Assembly (NCBI GenBank): GCA_035552155.1
Contig: DASZLX010000050.1
Span: forward strand, 352,682 to 416,681
Direction: 5' to 3'
Source: DASXHY01 sp035552155
Lineage (GTDB): Bacteria; Verrucomicrobiota; Verrucomicrobiia; Limisphaerales; DASXHY01
DNA length: 64,000 nt
In this document: positions 17,639-25,430 of the stretch, piece by piece
Layout: each line of letters begins with the position of its first letter
How positions within the stretch are numbered: the stretch's first letter is position 1
Notes under the pieces: generated by a model
The model's input: the letters and a program-made list of their open reading frames with translations, nothing else
Databases searched by the model: none
What the model was told of the DNA's origin: nothing
Position numbers and translations under genes: made by a program

Positions 17639-19021
17639 TTACTCTCCAACCTGTTTCTTGATCGCTTCCAATATTTTCGCGCTCCACTTTTCCAGCGAGG
17701 CTTTGTCGCGGCCTTCCAGGAGCAAGCGCGCTTTCGGTTCCGTGCCGGAATAGCGCAACAACAACCGGCCGCCCTGCGCTTTCAATTCCGTTTCGGCTTC
17801 GGCCACCAGCTTGTTGACGCCGTCCAATTCTTCAAACGGCTTCTTTTCGCGCACGCGAACGTTGGTGACCAACTGCGGAAAACGCGTCCAGCATTTCGCC
17901 AAGCGCGACAGCGGCATGTCCCGCGACTTCATGATGCGCAACATCTGCAACGCGGCCACCAAACCGTCGCCGGTTGTTCCATAATCGCGGAAAATCATGT
18001 GGCCGCTCTGCTCGCCGCCGAGGTTGAAGCCGTTGCGCAGCATTTCATCGATGACGTTTTTATCGCCGACCGCGGTGCGGATGATCTGGCCACCGGCCTG
18101 GTTGATGGTGGCTTCCAGTCCGGCATTGCTCATGACGGTGCTGACGACGGTTTTTTCGCCGAGCGTTCCCTGCGCCAGCATCTCCAAACCGGCTATGGCC
18201 ATGATGTCGTCGCCATCGATCATGGCGCCGGTTTCATCGCACAATAAAACGCGGTCCGCGTCGCCGTCGTGCGCGATGCCGAGACAAGCCTGGTGCTCGC
18301 GCACTTTCCGGCACATTTGCTCGGGATGCATGGAGCCGCAATCCTTGTTGATGTTCATGCCGTCCGGTTGGTCGCCGTAAACGACGACTTCCGCGCCGAG
18401 TTCGCGTAAAACGCAGGGTGTGGATTTGTAAGCCGCGCCGTGCGCGCAATCCACGACCACGCGCATCCCCTCCAGGTTCATGCCGCGCGGGAACGAGGAT
18501 TTCGCATATTCGATGTAGCGGCCGAGCGCGTCGTCGATACGGACCGCTTTGCCGATGGCTTCGGCGGTGGGGCGGATGGTTTCGATTTCGCCGCTGAAAA
18601 CGAGATGCTCAATCTGGTCCTCAACTTTGTCATCGAGCTTGTAGCCGTCCGCGCGAAAAAATTTGATGCCGTTGTCGGCGTAAGGATTGTGCGAGGCGGT
18701 AATGACAATGCCGGCATCCGCGCGCAGGCTGCGAGTCACGTAGGCCACGCCAGGCGTCGGCAGCGGTCCGATGAACAGCACATCCACGCCCATGGAGAGA
18801 ATTCCTGAAGAGATGGCGTTTTCCAGCATGTAACCCGAAAGCCGCGTGTCCTTGCCGAGCACGATCTTGTGCCGGCCGCGGCCGCGGGCCTGCGACTCGA
18901 GATTCTTGAAAACGTGCCCGGCGGCGCGCCCGAGCCGCAGCGCGGTTTCGGCCGTGACCGGTTCAATGTTAGCGACGCCACGGACGCCATCTGTGCCAAA
19001 TATTTTTTTGGGAGGGTTCAT
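17639..19021 (-). CDS. glmM: Phosphoglucosamine mutase
   Basis: Converts glucosamine-6-phosphate to glucosamine-1-phosphate in the UDP-GlcNAc pathway, in the cytoplasm. 460 residues is a normal length. IFGTDGVRGVAN is the family N-terminus; VITASHNPYADNGIKFF holds the catalytic phosphoserine; DGDADR is the metal-binding loop; GGEQSGHMIF is the sugar-binding loop; LLRYSGTEPKARLLLE is the phosphate-binding C-terminal domain. It directly follows cdaR and cdaA, the conserved cdaA-cdaR-glmM order known from Firmicutes, where GlmM binds and restrains CdaA. Confidence 0.96.
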   Translation of the reverse strand: MNPPKKIFGTDGVRGVANIEPVTAETALRLGRAAGHVFKNLESQARGRGRHKIVLGKDTRLSGYMLENAISSGILSMGVDVLFIGPLPTPGVAYVTRSLRADAGIVITASHNPYADNGIKFFRADGYKLDDKVEDQIEHLVFSGEIETIRPTAEAIGKAVRIDDALGRYIEYAKSSFPRGMNLEGMRVVVDCAHGAAYKSTPCVLRELGAEVVVYGDQPDGMNINKDCGSMHPEQMCRKVREHQACLGIAHDGDADRVLLCDETGAMIDGDDIMAIAGLEMLAQGTLGEKTVVSTVMSNAGLEATINQAGGQIIRTAVGDKNVIDEMLRNGFNLGGEQSGHMIFRDYGTTGDGLVAALQMLRIMKSRDMPLSRLAKCWTRFPQLVTNVRVREKKPFEELDGVNKLVAEAETELKAQGGRLLLRYSGTEPKARLLLEGRDKASLEKWSAKILEAIKKQVGE

Positions 19022-19441
19022 TTAATTCCTGGGAGACACGCGCACTTCCACCGCGTCCGGCGTGAGCTGGGTATAGGAGATTCCCGGTGGCAAAATCAAC
19101 TGGACGCGGCGGCTGAGGCCATCAGCCGCTTCGACGCCGCTCAAATCCACAATCGCGCGGATGTCCTCCGCCCCGATGCTTTTCAGCAACTTCGGATCCC
19201 CGCGCAAGGTCACCTGGACCTGGGCGGGATCCACCGTGACGGTGCGCCCGTCCACCGGGGGCACGTCCAGCGGCACAGCCAATACTTTCTCGTCCACGGC
19301 GCGCCCGATGAGCGCGGCCAGGGGAGAGACTTCCTTGCTGATGCTGAATTGCACGGTGAGCCAGATCAAAATCGCGAGTACCAGCGAGAATAATTTCAGC
19401 CAGAAATCCTTCACCACGAGATTGCGAACAAAAACAATCAT
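19022..19441 (-). CDS. cdaR: YbbR-like domain protein (CdaR-type regulator of the diadenylate cyclase)
   Basis: A 139-residue protein with one N-terminal membrane helix (FWLKLFSLVLAILIWLTVQF) and one YbbR-type domain (RTVTVDPAQVQVTLRGDPKLL, then a hydrophobic beta end). The start at 19441 (MIVFVRNLVVKDFW) is the family N-terminus and overlaps the cdaA stop by 4 bases (ATGA at 19438-19441). CdaR proteins usually have several YbbR repeats; this one has about one, so it is a short version. By location and family it modulates CdaA from the outer face of the membrane. Confidence 0.85.
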   Translation of the reverse strand: MIVFVRNLVVKDFWLKLFSLVLAILIWLTVQFSISKEVSPLAALIGRAVDEKVLAVPLDVPPVDGRTVTVDPAQVQVTLRGDPKLLKSIGAEDIRAIVDLSGVEAADGLSRRVQLILPPGISYTQLTPDAVEVRVSPRN

Positions 19442-20310
19442 TTGGCGGCCTGGGTAGAGGTGGCCTGGGTGGATTGCGTCTTGGTTATCTCGGCCGGAGC
19501 CGGGCTGACCCGGATTTTTGCAACCGTGCGGAACCAGCCCAGCCAATTACGCTTGGCGTGGCTGACCAGCACGGAAGTCAGAAAAGCCCGCAACGCCTCC
19601 AGCGTGACCCCGCGCACGAACTGGCCCTTGTAAGCGTAGGAAATCGCGCCCGTCTCTTCCGACACCGCCACCACGATCGCATCCGTTTCCTCGCTCAATC
19701 CAATCGCGGCGCGATGGCGCGTGCCGAGGGACTTGTTCAAATCCTGCCGTTGCGTCAGCGGAAAAATGCACGCCGCGTAAGCGATCCGGTCGCCCTTGAT
19801 GATGACTCCGCCGTCGTGAATGGCGTTGTTCGGGAAGAAGATGGTTTCCAACATTTCCGGCGTCGCTTCGCAATCGACGTGGATGCCCGATTCGACCGCT
19901 TCCTGGAGTTGGATGGATTGCTCGATCGCGATGAGTGCGCCGATTTTGACATCCGCCAGCCGCTCGCAGGTTTGGATGATGACCTCGATATTTTCGCGCT
20001 GCTCGCCGGCGGTGGCGAAGAGGGGAAGATTGCCCAACTCGGCCAGCATGCGCCGGAGTTCCGGTTGAAAAATGACTACCACGGCCACGGCGAGGAAGGC
20101 GGAAAAGGCGCCCAAAATCCATTGCAAAACTTCAAGGTGCAGCAGGCGCGTCACGATGAGCGATGTCAAGAAAACGACCAGAAAGCCCGTCACGACCGGC
20201 GCGCCGCGCGTGCCGCGCACGAAGCGAAAGACATAGTAAATTCCGACCGTGAGGATCAGAATTTCCAGCGCGGGCCGCCAGGCAGCTTCAAGATGTTCGA
20301 TAAATTCCAC
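19438..20310 (-). CDS. cdaA: Membrane diadenylate cyclase (c-di-AMP synthase)
   Basis: Makes cyclic di-AMP from two ATP. 290 residues: about three N-terminal membrane helices (ALEILILTVGIYYVFRFV, PVVTGFLVVFLTSLIV, FSAFLAVAVVVIF), then a DisA_N (DAC) domain at about 115-260. The catalytic motifs are present as HDGGVIIKGDRI (usually DGA) and LGTRHRAAIGLSEETDA. The C-terminal tail is Thr/Gln rich and probably disordered. It starts one base after the folP stop and is coupled to cdaR and glmM, so c-di-AMP, cell-wall precursor and folate genes share an operon here. Confidence 0.94.
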   Translation of the reverse strand: MEFIEHLEAAWRPALEILILTVGIYYVFRFVRGTRGAPVVTGFLVVFLTSLIVTRLLHLEVLQWILGAFSAFLAVAVVVIFQPELRRMLAELGNLPLFATAGEQRENIEVIIQTCERLADVKIGALIAIEQSIQLQEAVESGIHVDCEATPEMLETIFFPNNAIHDGGVIIKGDRIAYAACIFPLTQRQDLNKSLGTRHRAAIGLSEETDAIVVAVSEETGAISYAYKGQFVRGVTLEALRAFLTSVLVSHAKRNWLGWFRTVAKIRVSPAPAEITKTQSTQATSTQAAK

Positions 20311-20311
20311 G

Positions 20312-21151
20312 TCACTTCGAACGGGTCAAAATGGCTTCGGTCATGCGCACCGCCTGCAATGTCTCCGCAACATCATGCGTGCGAATGATTTGCGCTCCCG
20401 CTTCCACTGCGAGGGCCGCGCACGCGAGTGCCGCCGGCAACCGGTCTGGAGTTTCCGCCCCCAATAACTTCCCGATGAAGGATTTCCGCGAAACTCCCAG
20501 CAATAATGGCCGCGCTAACTTTGTAAAACTTCGCAGCGTTCCAAGCAACAGCAAATTATGTTCCAGTGTTTTTCCAAAACCAATTCCCACGTCCACTATA
20601 ACTTGCTCCCGCGCGATTCCGCAATCGCCCAGTCTCGCGATTTTGCCGGAAAAAAATTCAGCGACCTCGCGTGCCACATCCGCATACACGGGATGCACGT
20701 GCATCGTTTGCGGCGTGCCCTGCATGTGCATGAGCACGTATCCGGCGCCCGATTCGGCGACCACGCGCGCCATGGCGTCGTCCTCGCGATTGGCCGCCAC
20801 GTCGTTCACGATGCTTGCGCCGGCGGTAATCGCCGCGCGAGCCACCGCGGGTTTCATCGTGTCGATCGAGATGGGAATTTTGACGCGCGCGGCCAGTTGT
20901 TCGATGACGGGAATGACGCGGCGCAACTCCTCAGCCTCGCCGACCGGCGTCGCGCGCGGGCGGCTGGATTCGCCGCCGATATCGAGGATTTCCGCGCCTT
21001 GCGCCGCCAGCTTCAAGCCCTGTTCCACCGCCGCCGAGGCATCGAAAAATTTTCCGCCGTCGGAAAATGAATCCGGCGTCACGTTCACCACGCCCATGAT
21101 GAGCGCCGGTCGCGGGAAAACGAATTCAAATTGGCGGGCGCGGAGGAGCAT
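20312..21151 (-). CDS. folP: Dihydropteroate synthase
   Basis: Joins p-aminobenzoate to the pterin diphosphate in folate synthesis; cytoplasmic TIM barrel of 279 residues. Family motifs are clear: MGVVNVTPDSFSDGG near the N-terminus (pterin/phosphate loop 1), GAEILDIGGESSRPRA (loop 2), ISIDTMKPAVARAA, VNDVAAN, IVDVGIGFGKTLEHN and LLGVSRKSFIGKLLG. First gene of the operon with cdaA, cdaR and glmM. The start at 21151 is the only sensible one. Confidence 0.96.
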   Translation of the reverse strand: MLLRARQFEFVFPRPALIMGVVNVTPDSFSDGGKFFDASAAVEQGLKLAAQGAEILDIGGESSRPRATPVGEAEELRRVIPVIEQLAARVKIPISIDTMKPAVARAAITAGASIVNDVAANREDDAMARVVAESGAGYVLMHMQGTPQTMHVHPVYADVAREVAEFFSGKIARLGDCGIAREQVIVDVGIGFGKTLEHNLLLLGTLRSFTKLARPLLLGVSRKSFIGKLLGAETPDRLPAALACAALAVEAGAQIIRTHDVAETLQAVRMTEAILTRSK

Positions 21152-21248
21152 TTAGTTGCTTGTTCTTCGTCAATTGCCCGTGCGCAGTTTTCAATTTGTC
21201 CACGAGGCGCGCCGCCGCATCGATGTCTGTGCCATCGTTTAATCTGGA

Positions 21249-21638
21249 TTACCCATTGGCGGGCTGGATCAACTCGATCTCATATCCCTCCGGTGCGTCA
21301 ATAAAAGCGAAGACAGAGCCGGAGGAACTCTTCGTCGGGCCATCGGAAAATTTCAGGCCGAATTTTTCCAGGTGTTTGCCGAACTCTTCAAGGCTGTCCA
21401 CTTCGAACGCCAGATGGGTGAGATCGGCCTGTACCTGCACCGGGCCGCTGCCGGGAAAATAGGTGATCTCAATCAACTCCTCGCTGCCCGGCGCCTTCAG
21501 AAAGGCCAGTTCCGAACCGCGCGGTGATTTGTTGCGGCGCACTTCTTCCAGGCCGAGGATGTCTTTGTAAAATTTGACCGTGCGTTCCAGGTCATTGACG
21601 CGATAACGCGTGTGCAAAAGTTTTTTCGCCTTGTTCAT
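21249..21638 (-). CDS. VOC-superfamily (glyoxalase-like) protein
   Basis: A 129-residue single VOC module. LLHTRYRVNDLERTVKFYKDILGLEE is a typical first beta-alpha-beta unit, with the first metal-ligand position at His9; LTHLAFEVDSLEEFGKHLEK carries the second His; YEIELIQPANG carries the final Glu. This resembles lactoylglutathione lyases (GloA) but also many other VOC enzymes, so the substrate is open. It is divergent from the DedA gene and separated from folP by 97 bases. Confidence 0.8.
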   Translation of the reverse strand: MNKAKKLLHTRYRVNDLERTVKFYKDILGLEEVRRNKSPRGSELAFLKAPGSEELIEITYFPGSGPVQVQADLTHLAFEVDSLEEFGKHLEKFGLKFSDGPTKSSSGSVFAFIDAPEGYEIELIQPANG

Positions 21639-21777
21639 GTCCGCAAAATAAGACGGGTCGCGACGCGTGTCGAGTGACGAGATGGTTTCGATTGCTTCCT
21701 GGGAGGAAATTTGGTGCGCGGTGACGAGCCGCCAAAGTAATTGCGCTCGCGCGCTTTTCCGCTATAACCCACCGCGC

Positions 21778-22395
21778 ATGTTCAAGCAGATCATCGATTG
21801 GTACATGAACGCGTTGACCAGCGGCGGCTATCCGCTCATCGCGCTCCTGATGACGGCGGAAAGTTCCCTCATCCCGCTCCCGAGCGAAGTGATCATTCCG
21901 CCCGCCGCGTATCTGGCGCACACCGGGCAAATCCCGCTCAGCGTCACGGGCATTGTGATCGCCGGAACCATCGGCTCGTGGCTGGGCGCGACCCTCATGT
22001 ATTGGGCCGCGCGCCTCGCCGGGCGTCCTCTGTTCATGCGTTACGGCAGGTTCATCCTCGTGACGCCGCAAAAAATCGAAGGCGCGGAAAACTGGACGAA
22101 GCATTACGGCTCAATGGGCATTTTCATTTCGCGATTGTTGCCGGTCGTGCGGCATCTCATCGGCATTCCCGCCGGGGTGGTGCGGATGGATTACCGGCTA
22201 TTCTCCCTCTTCACCGTGCTCGGCTCGGGCATCTGGTGCGCGGTGTTGTGTTACGTGGGTATCAAGATGGGTCAGGACGAGCAATTGATGAAAGGTGAAT
22301 TGCATCGCATCACGATCTGGCTCGGCGGCGCCATGCTGGTGTTGGGCGGGCTGTATTATTTTTTCGTGCACCGGCACATGAAGAAAAAAGCGTAG
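21778..22395 (+). CDS. DedA/SNARE-associated family membrane protein
   Basis: A 205-residue inner-membrane protein. The start at 21778 (MFKQIIDWYMNALTSGGY) is preferred to the upstream in-frame start at 21667, which would add 37 unlikely residues. ESSLIPLPSEVIIPPAAYLA is the DedA re-entrant loop signature, GSWLGATLMYWAARLAG is a membrane segment, and FISRLLPVVRHLIGIPAG is the conserved F-x-R-hhP-x-hR motif. Family members move undecaprenyl phosphate or phospholipid head groups across the membrane and support envelope homeostasis; the exact role here is inferred from family. Confidence 0.88.
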   Translation: MFKQIIDWYMNALTSGGYPLIALLMTAESSLIPLPSEVIIPPAAYLAHTGQIPLSVTGIVIAGTIGSWLGATLMYWAARLAGRPLFMRYGRFILVTPQKIEGAENWTKHYGSMGIFISRLLPVVRHLIGIPAGVVRMDYRLFSLFTVLGSGIWCAVLCYVGIKMGQDEQLMKGELHRITIWLGGAMLVLGGLYYFFVHRHMKKKA

Positions 22396-22433
22396 AGAGT
22401 TGAGCGTCCCGCGCTGATCAACTTTTCGAGTTT

Positions 22434-23183
22434 CTACAACTTCCAACATTGCACATCAATACTTCGCGCCTGAATTGCCACCGCCCCGGTGAATCCCGCT
22501 GCCGGTGTTAATTCCCGCAAACTCCACTGGGCGGCTTTCTCGGCATCGCCAGCAATAGCCTCCAGGCGCGCCGGTTCTCCGGGCAAAAACGACACCTCCA
22601 CCAGGCTGAGCGAGCGCGTAATGCCTTCGCCCGTCGCTTTGAGCAACGCTTCCTTGCGCGTCCAAAGATTGAAAAACGCCGCCGGCTTTATCTCATCGGC
22701 AACCTTTTGAAACGCCTCGTTTTCGCGCGGCGAAAAAAAACGGGCGACCAGTGCATCCATTTCTTTGACCGGCCGCACGCACTCGACATCCACGCCGACC
22801 ACGCCGATGCGCGTGACCGCCACCAACGCCAGGTCTTCCGTATGCGCGAGGTTGAAATGCAAGCCAGCGCCGGCGAAATCTCCCGCCAGCGCCGGCTTGC
22901 CGTTCGCGGAATAAACGAAGCGCGCGGCTGCCGCGTCCCCGCGTAAATACTTTCCCAGGATTTTCCGCAGCGCGCCGCGCCCGGCAATATACCGGTTCCG
23001 ATGTTTCTCGAATTTGAATTTGTGCGCGCGATCGATTTCGTCCGGAGAAAGTATGGCCGCGAACTCCTCCAAAACTCGCGCCGGCACGGCGAGCGTTGTC
23101 GCCCAGACGTGAACTTCATTGTCCGCCAGCGGCGCAGTGCCCGAACTGGCGGGCCATTGAATGATGTCGGCAGTCGAATTCAA
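22434..23183 (-). CDS. 4'-phosphopantetheinyl transferase (Sfp type)
   Basis: Transfers phosphopantetheine from CoA to a Ser of carrier proteins. 249 residues, the two-lobed Sfp/Gsp size. NGKPALAGDF and LHFNLAHTEDLALVAV form the CoA-binding region; GVVGVDVECVRP holds the first Mg ligands (D-x-E); FFNLWTRKEALLKATGEG is the W-x-x-K-E-A/S-x-x-K signature. No polyketide or peptide synthase is visible in the window, so it may serve a distant cluster or fatty acid synthase. A foldback element (23189-23261) lies just upstream of its start. Confidence 0.9.
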   Translation of the reverse strand: MNSTADIIQWPASSGTAPLADNEVHVWATTLAVPARVLEEFAAILSPDEIDRAHKFKFEKHRNRYIAGRGALRKILGKYLRGDAAAARFVYSANGKPALAGDFAGAGLHFNLAHTEDLALVAVTRIGVVGVDVECVRPVKEMDALVARFFSPRENEAFQKVADEIKPAAFFNLWTRKEALLKATGEGITRSLSLVEVSFLPGEPARLEAIAGDAEKAAQWSLRELTPAAGFTGAVAIQARSIDVQCWKL

Positions 23184-23188
23184 AGCAT

Positions 23189-23261
23189 TAGAGCGTTCAA
23201 AAAATTATGCAGCCATTTGGAGCATTTTCCCAATGGCTACAATATTTTTGAAAATGCTCTA
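23189..23261. repeat. 73-base foldback (MITE/REP-like) element
   Basis: An imperfect inverted repeat with ~29-base arms: TAGAGC ... TTCAAAAA ... AGCCATT on the left, and the reverse complement AATGGCT ... TTTTTGAA ... GCTCTA on the right. The loop repeats the words GAGCATTTTC. It separates two minus-strand genes, and its right end supplies the stop codon (CTA at 23259-23261) of the upstream gene. It could be a non-autonomous mobile element or an RNA hairpin in the transcript. Confidence 0.6.
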
Positions 23262-25430
23262 GCTAAATTTCGGCCAAACGGCCCGGTAGGCCGCGACGAA
23301 ACCTTGCCAATCCGATGCCGTCGTACGCAACTCCTTTTGCAAATGCCGTTTTACCCGCAAGTCATTCAGCGGTTCCTCCCACAACAACAGCGGGAGCGAA
23401 TTGAGCAGCCGCTCGCGCGGGTAGCGGTCGGCCGTTTGGTCGAGCGCGCTGCGCACGCCGAAAGTCTTCATGTTCAGCAGCAGGTTGCGCCACGGCGCGG
23501 TGCCGCTGCATTTCTCCATCAGGCTGAAGGCGTATTCGTGCGCGGAAGAGAACCGATGGTTCAGGCGGCGGCTTTCCAACCACAGCCAGACCCGCTGCGC
23601 CAGGCGCGAAACGGTTTCGTGTTCCGCGCGAAATTCCTCCGGCGATTTTAAAATCCGCCGCGGATGCAATTTGAAATCCACGCCCTCGGCATGATGCCGC
23701 TGCACCTCCCGGGCCCAAAGCGGCTCTTCATCGGTCGTCAGTTCATTCAACGCGCGGCGACGCTGTAAACAATCCCAATGATATTTTCCCGCGGCCACGA
23801 GCACGGCATCGCCCAGCGCGAGTTGGGCCTTGGCGAGGTTGCGTCCCACGAAGTCGGCATCCTCGGCAGTCAACTCGCGCTTCCGGAGCAGTTCTTTAGC
23901 GAGCAGCAGGCCGGTGCAGCGATTGAACAACAGCCGCGCCGCTTCGCTGAGCGGGATTTGGGAAGCGTCCCGGTGGCGTTCGCAATCCGCAAAAACATTC
24001 TCGCCTCCAAACAAAATGCGATGGCCCGATACGAGGTCATAACTGAACATCGTTACCGGGCTTCGGCGCAGCCGCCGCAGGGAATCCACCTTGAACTCCA
24101 CGTGCAAACCGGCGTCTGGCGACAAGCGTTCGCCCAATGCCTGCAAGGGTTCGTGAAACTTGCGCTCGTTGAAAATGCGATTGCCGCGGAGGAAAACGTA
24201 AAATTCCAGATCGTTGTAAGGCGCATCGCCGGATTTTGTTTTTAGCACCCCGCCCTGGCCCCGACCGTAACCGCCGCCCAGCACGAGCGCCTCGAGTTTG
24301 TCGTCGGGAACCAGCGCTCGCACCTCCGCGAGAACTTTTTCGCAGGTCTGAGCGAGGCGTTTCTCCAGCGCCTCACTGCCGTCCATCGTAAATCGTGGCA
24401 GCCCGGGCGGGCAGGCTCCATTCCCCCCCGGGAGCGCCGGTGTCCCGGCGGCGAGCTGCGAGCCAGGGTCAAAATCTTGCCGGCGGGACGCCGGCGCTCC
24501 CGGGGTACGATAAAATTTCCACCCCTCGCGAAAGCCCGCGAGTTTGGCGCGGCGCTGCTGCCAGCGAATGCGCGCGGCGTGCGGCCACTCGCGCAGGCGT
24601 TTTTGGCGCGAGCAAAAAGCCAGGTCGCGACGGGCGTCATTCGCCCAGCCCAACACCACGGTTTTGGCAAAATTGATTTCTTCCGGCGTACCGTTCCAAA
24701 CCGCCGCCAGGGCCTTCGCCTCGCCGAAACTGCGTTTGTAGGCCTGTTGTGGCGTGTAATTGTGCGAATGCATCACCACGGAATCCGGCACATAGACCAC
24801 GCGATGTCCCTGCTCGCGGCACCAGCGCGTATATTCGTCATCCTCCGAGTATTGCATTTTTTCCAGAAACCCGCGCTGGCGCCAGATGTCCTTGCGCAAG
24901 CCGCTGCTGACCATGCTGAAAAAATGCTCCCACTGCGTCGACTCCCGGTTCGGACCGAAGCACCGCTCATAATCGTGCGCGTAAATCGCCCGGCAATCCG
25001 GACGCGGAATTTGCCTTCCGAACACGGCGGCCATTTTCGGATCGCGCAACGCAGCCACCAGCGGGCGCAGCCAATTCGCTCCCTGCGGCGTCGCGTCAGC
25101 ATTCAGGAAAATGCAGAATTCCGATCGCGCGAGCGCCATCCCCTGGTTCATCACGCGTGCGGGATTGTAATCCTCGTGTTTGATTTGGACGAAGTGCGCG
25201 GGTTTCGCCTCTTGGATCAGCTCCACCGAGCCGTCCCTCGAGCCGGAATCGATGACGATCAATTCCCAATTTTTATAATCCTGCGCCTGGATCGCCGGCA
25301 GCGTCTCGCGCAACGCCCAGCCTTCGTTGTAGGAGCGCATGATGATGCTCACCAGCGGCTCGCAGGTATTGAAACCGGAGTTTCGTTGAAAGGCGCTCAG
25401 GCTTTCAACGAACAAGGCTGGGTTGCTCAT
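23259..25430 (-). CDS. Fusion of a GT2 glycosyltransferase and a nucleotidyltransferase-like domain
   Basis: A 723-residue protein. Residues ~25-320 (start at 25430, MSNPALFVESLSAF) are a GT2 domain: SIIMRSYNEGWALRETLPA, VIDSGSRDGS, FLNADATPQG. The C-terminal ~375 residues begin near MDGSEALEKRLAQ and hold LVLGGGYGRGQGG followed by NDLEFYVFL, the G-G ... D-x-E layout of the polymerase-beta nucleotidyltransferase fold, then a helical region like a HEPN or substrate-binding domain. The linker is translated from a REP-like inverted pair (24427-24504). An ATG at 24386 could start the second domain alone. It overlaps the upstream AP-superfamily gene by 26 bases. The substrate is unknown. Confidence 0.75.
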   Translation of the reverse strand: MSNPALFVESLSAFQRNSGFNTCEPLVSIIMRSYNEGWALRETLPAIQAQDYKNWELIVIDSGSRDGSVELIQEAKPAHFVQIKHEDYNPARVMNQGMALARSEFCIFLNADATPQGANWLRPLVAALRDPKMAAVFGRQIPRPDCRAIYAHDYERCFGPNRESTQWEHFFSMVSSGLRKDIWRQRGFLEKMQYSEDDEYTRWCREQGHRVVYVPDSVVMHSHNYTPQQAYKRSFGEAKALAAVWNGTPEEINFAKTVVLGWANDARRDLAFCSRQKRLREWPHAARIRWQQRRAKLAGFREGWKFYRTPGAPASRRQDFDPGSQLAAGTPALPGGNGACPPGLPRFTMDGSEALEKRLAQTCEKVLAEVRALVPDDKLEALVLGGGYGRGQGGVLKTKSGDAPYNDLEFYVFLRGNRIFNERKFHEPLQALGERLSPDAGLHVEFKVDSLRRLRRSPVTMFSYDLVSGHRILFGGENVFADCERHRDASQIPLSEAARLLFNRCTGLLLAKELLRKRELTAEDADFVGRNLAKAQLALGDAVLVAAGKYHWDCLQRRRALNELTTDEEPLWAREVQRHHAEGVDFKLHPRRILKSPEEFRAEHETVSRLAQRVWLWLESRRLNHRFSSAHEYAFSLMEKCSGTAPWRNLLLNMKTFGVRSALDQTADRYPRERLLNSLPLLLWEEPLNDLRVKRHLQKELRTTASDWQGFVAAYRAVWPKFS
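24427..24504. repeat. REPIN-like inverted repeat pair inside a coding sequence
   Basis: Two inverted copies of a ~26-base word: CCCGGGAGCGCCGGTGTCCC (from 24427) and its near reverse complement GCCGGCGGGACGCCGGCGCT (from 24479), separated by about 25 bases. The same word stands alone at 31302-31325 between genes. Here it is read in frame as the Pro/Gly/Ala/Arg-rich linker of the GT2-nucleotidyltransferase fusion (RTPGAPASRRQ, AAGTPALPGG). Confidence 0.7.
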
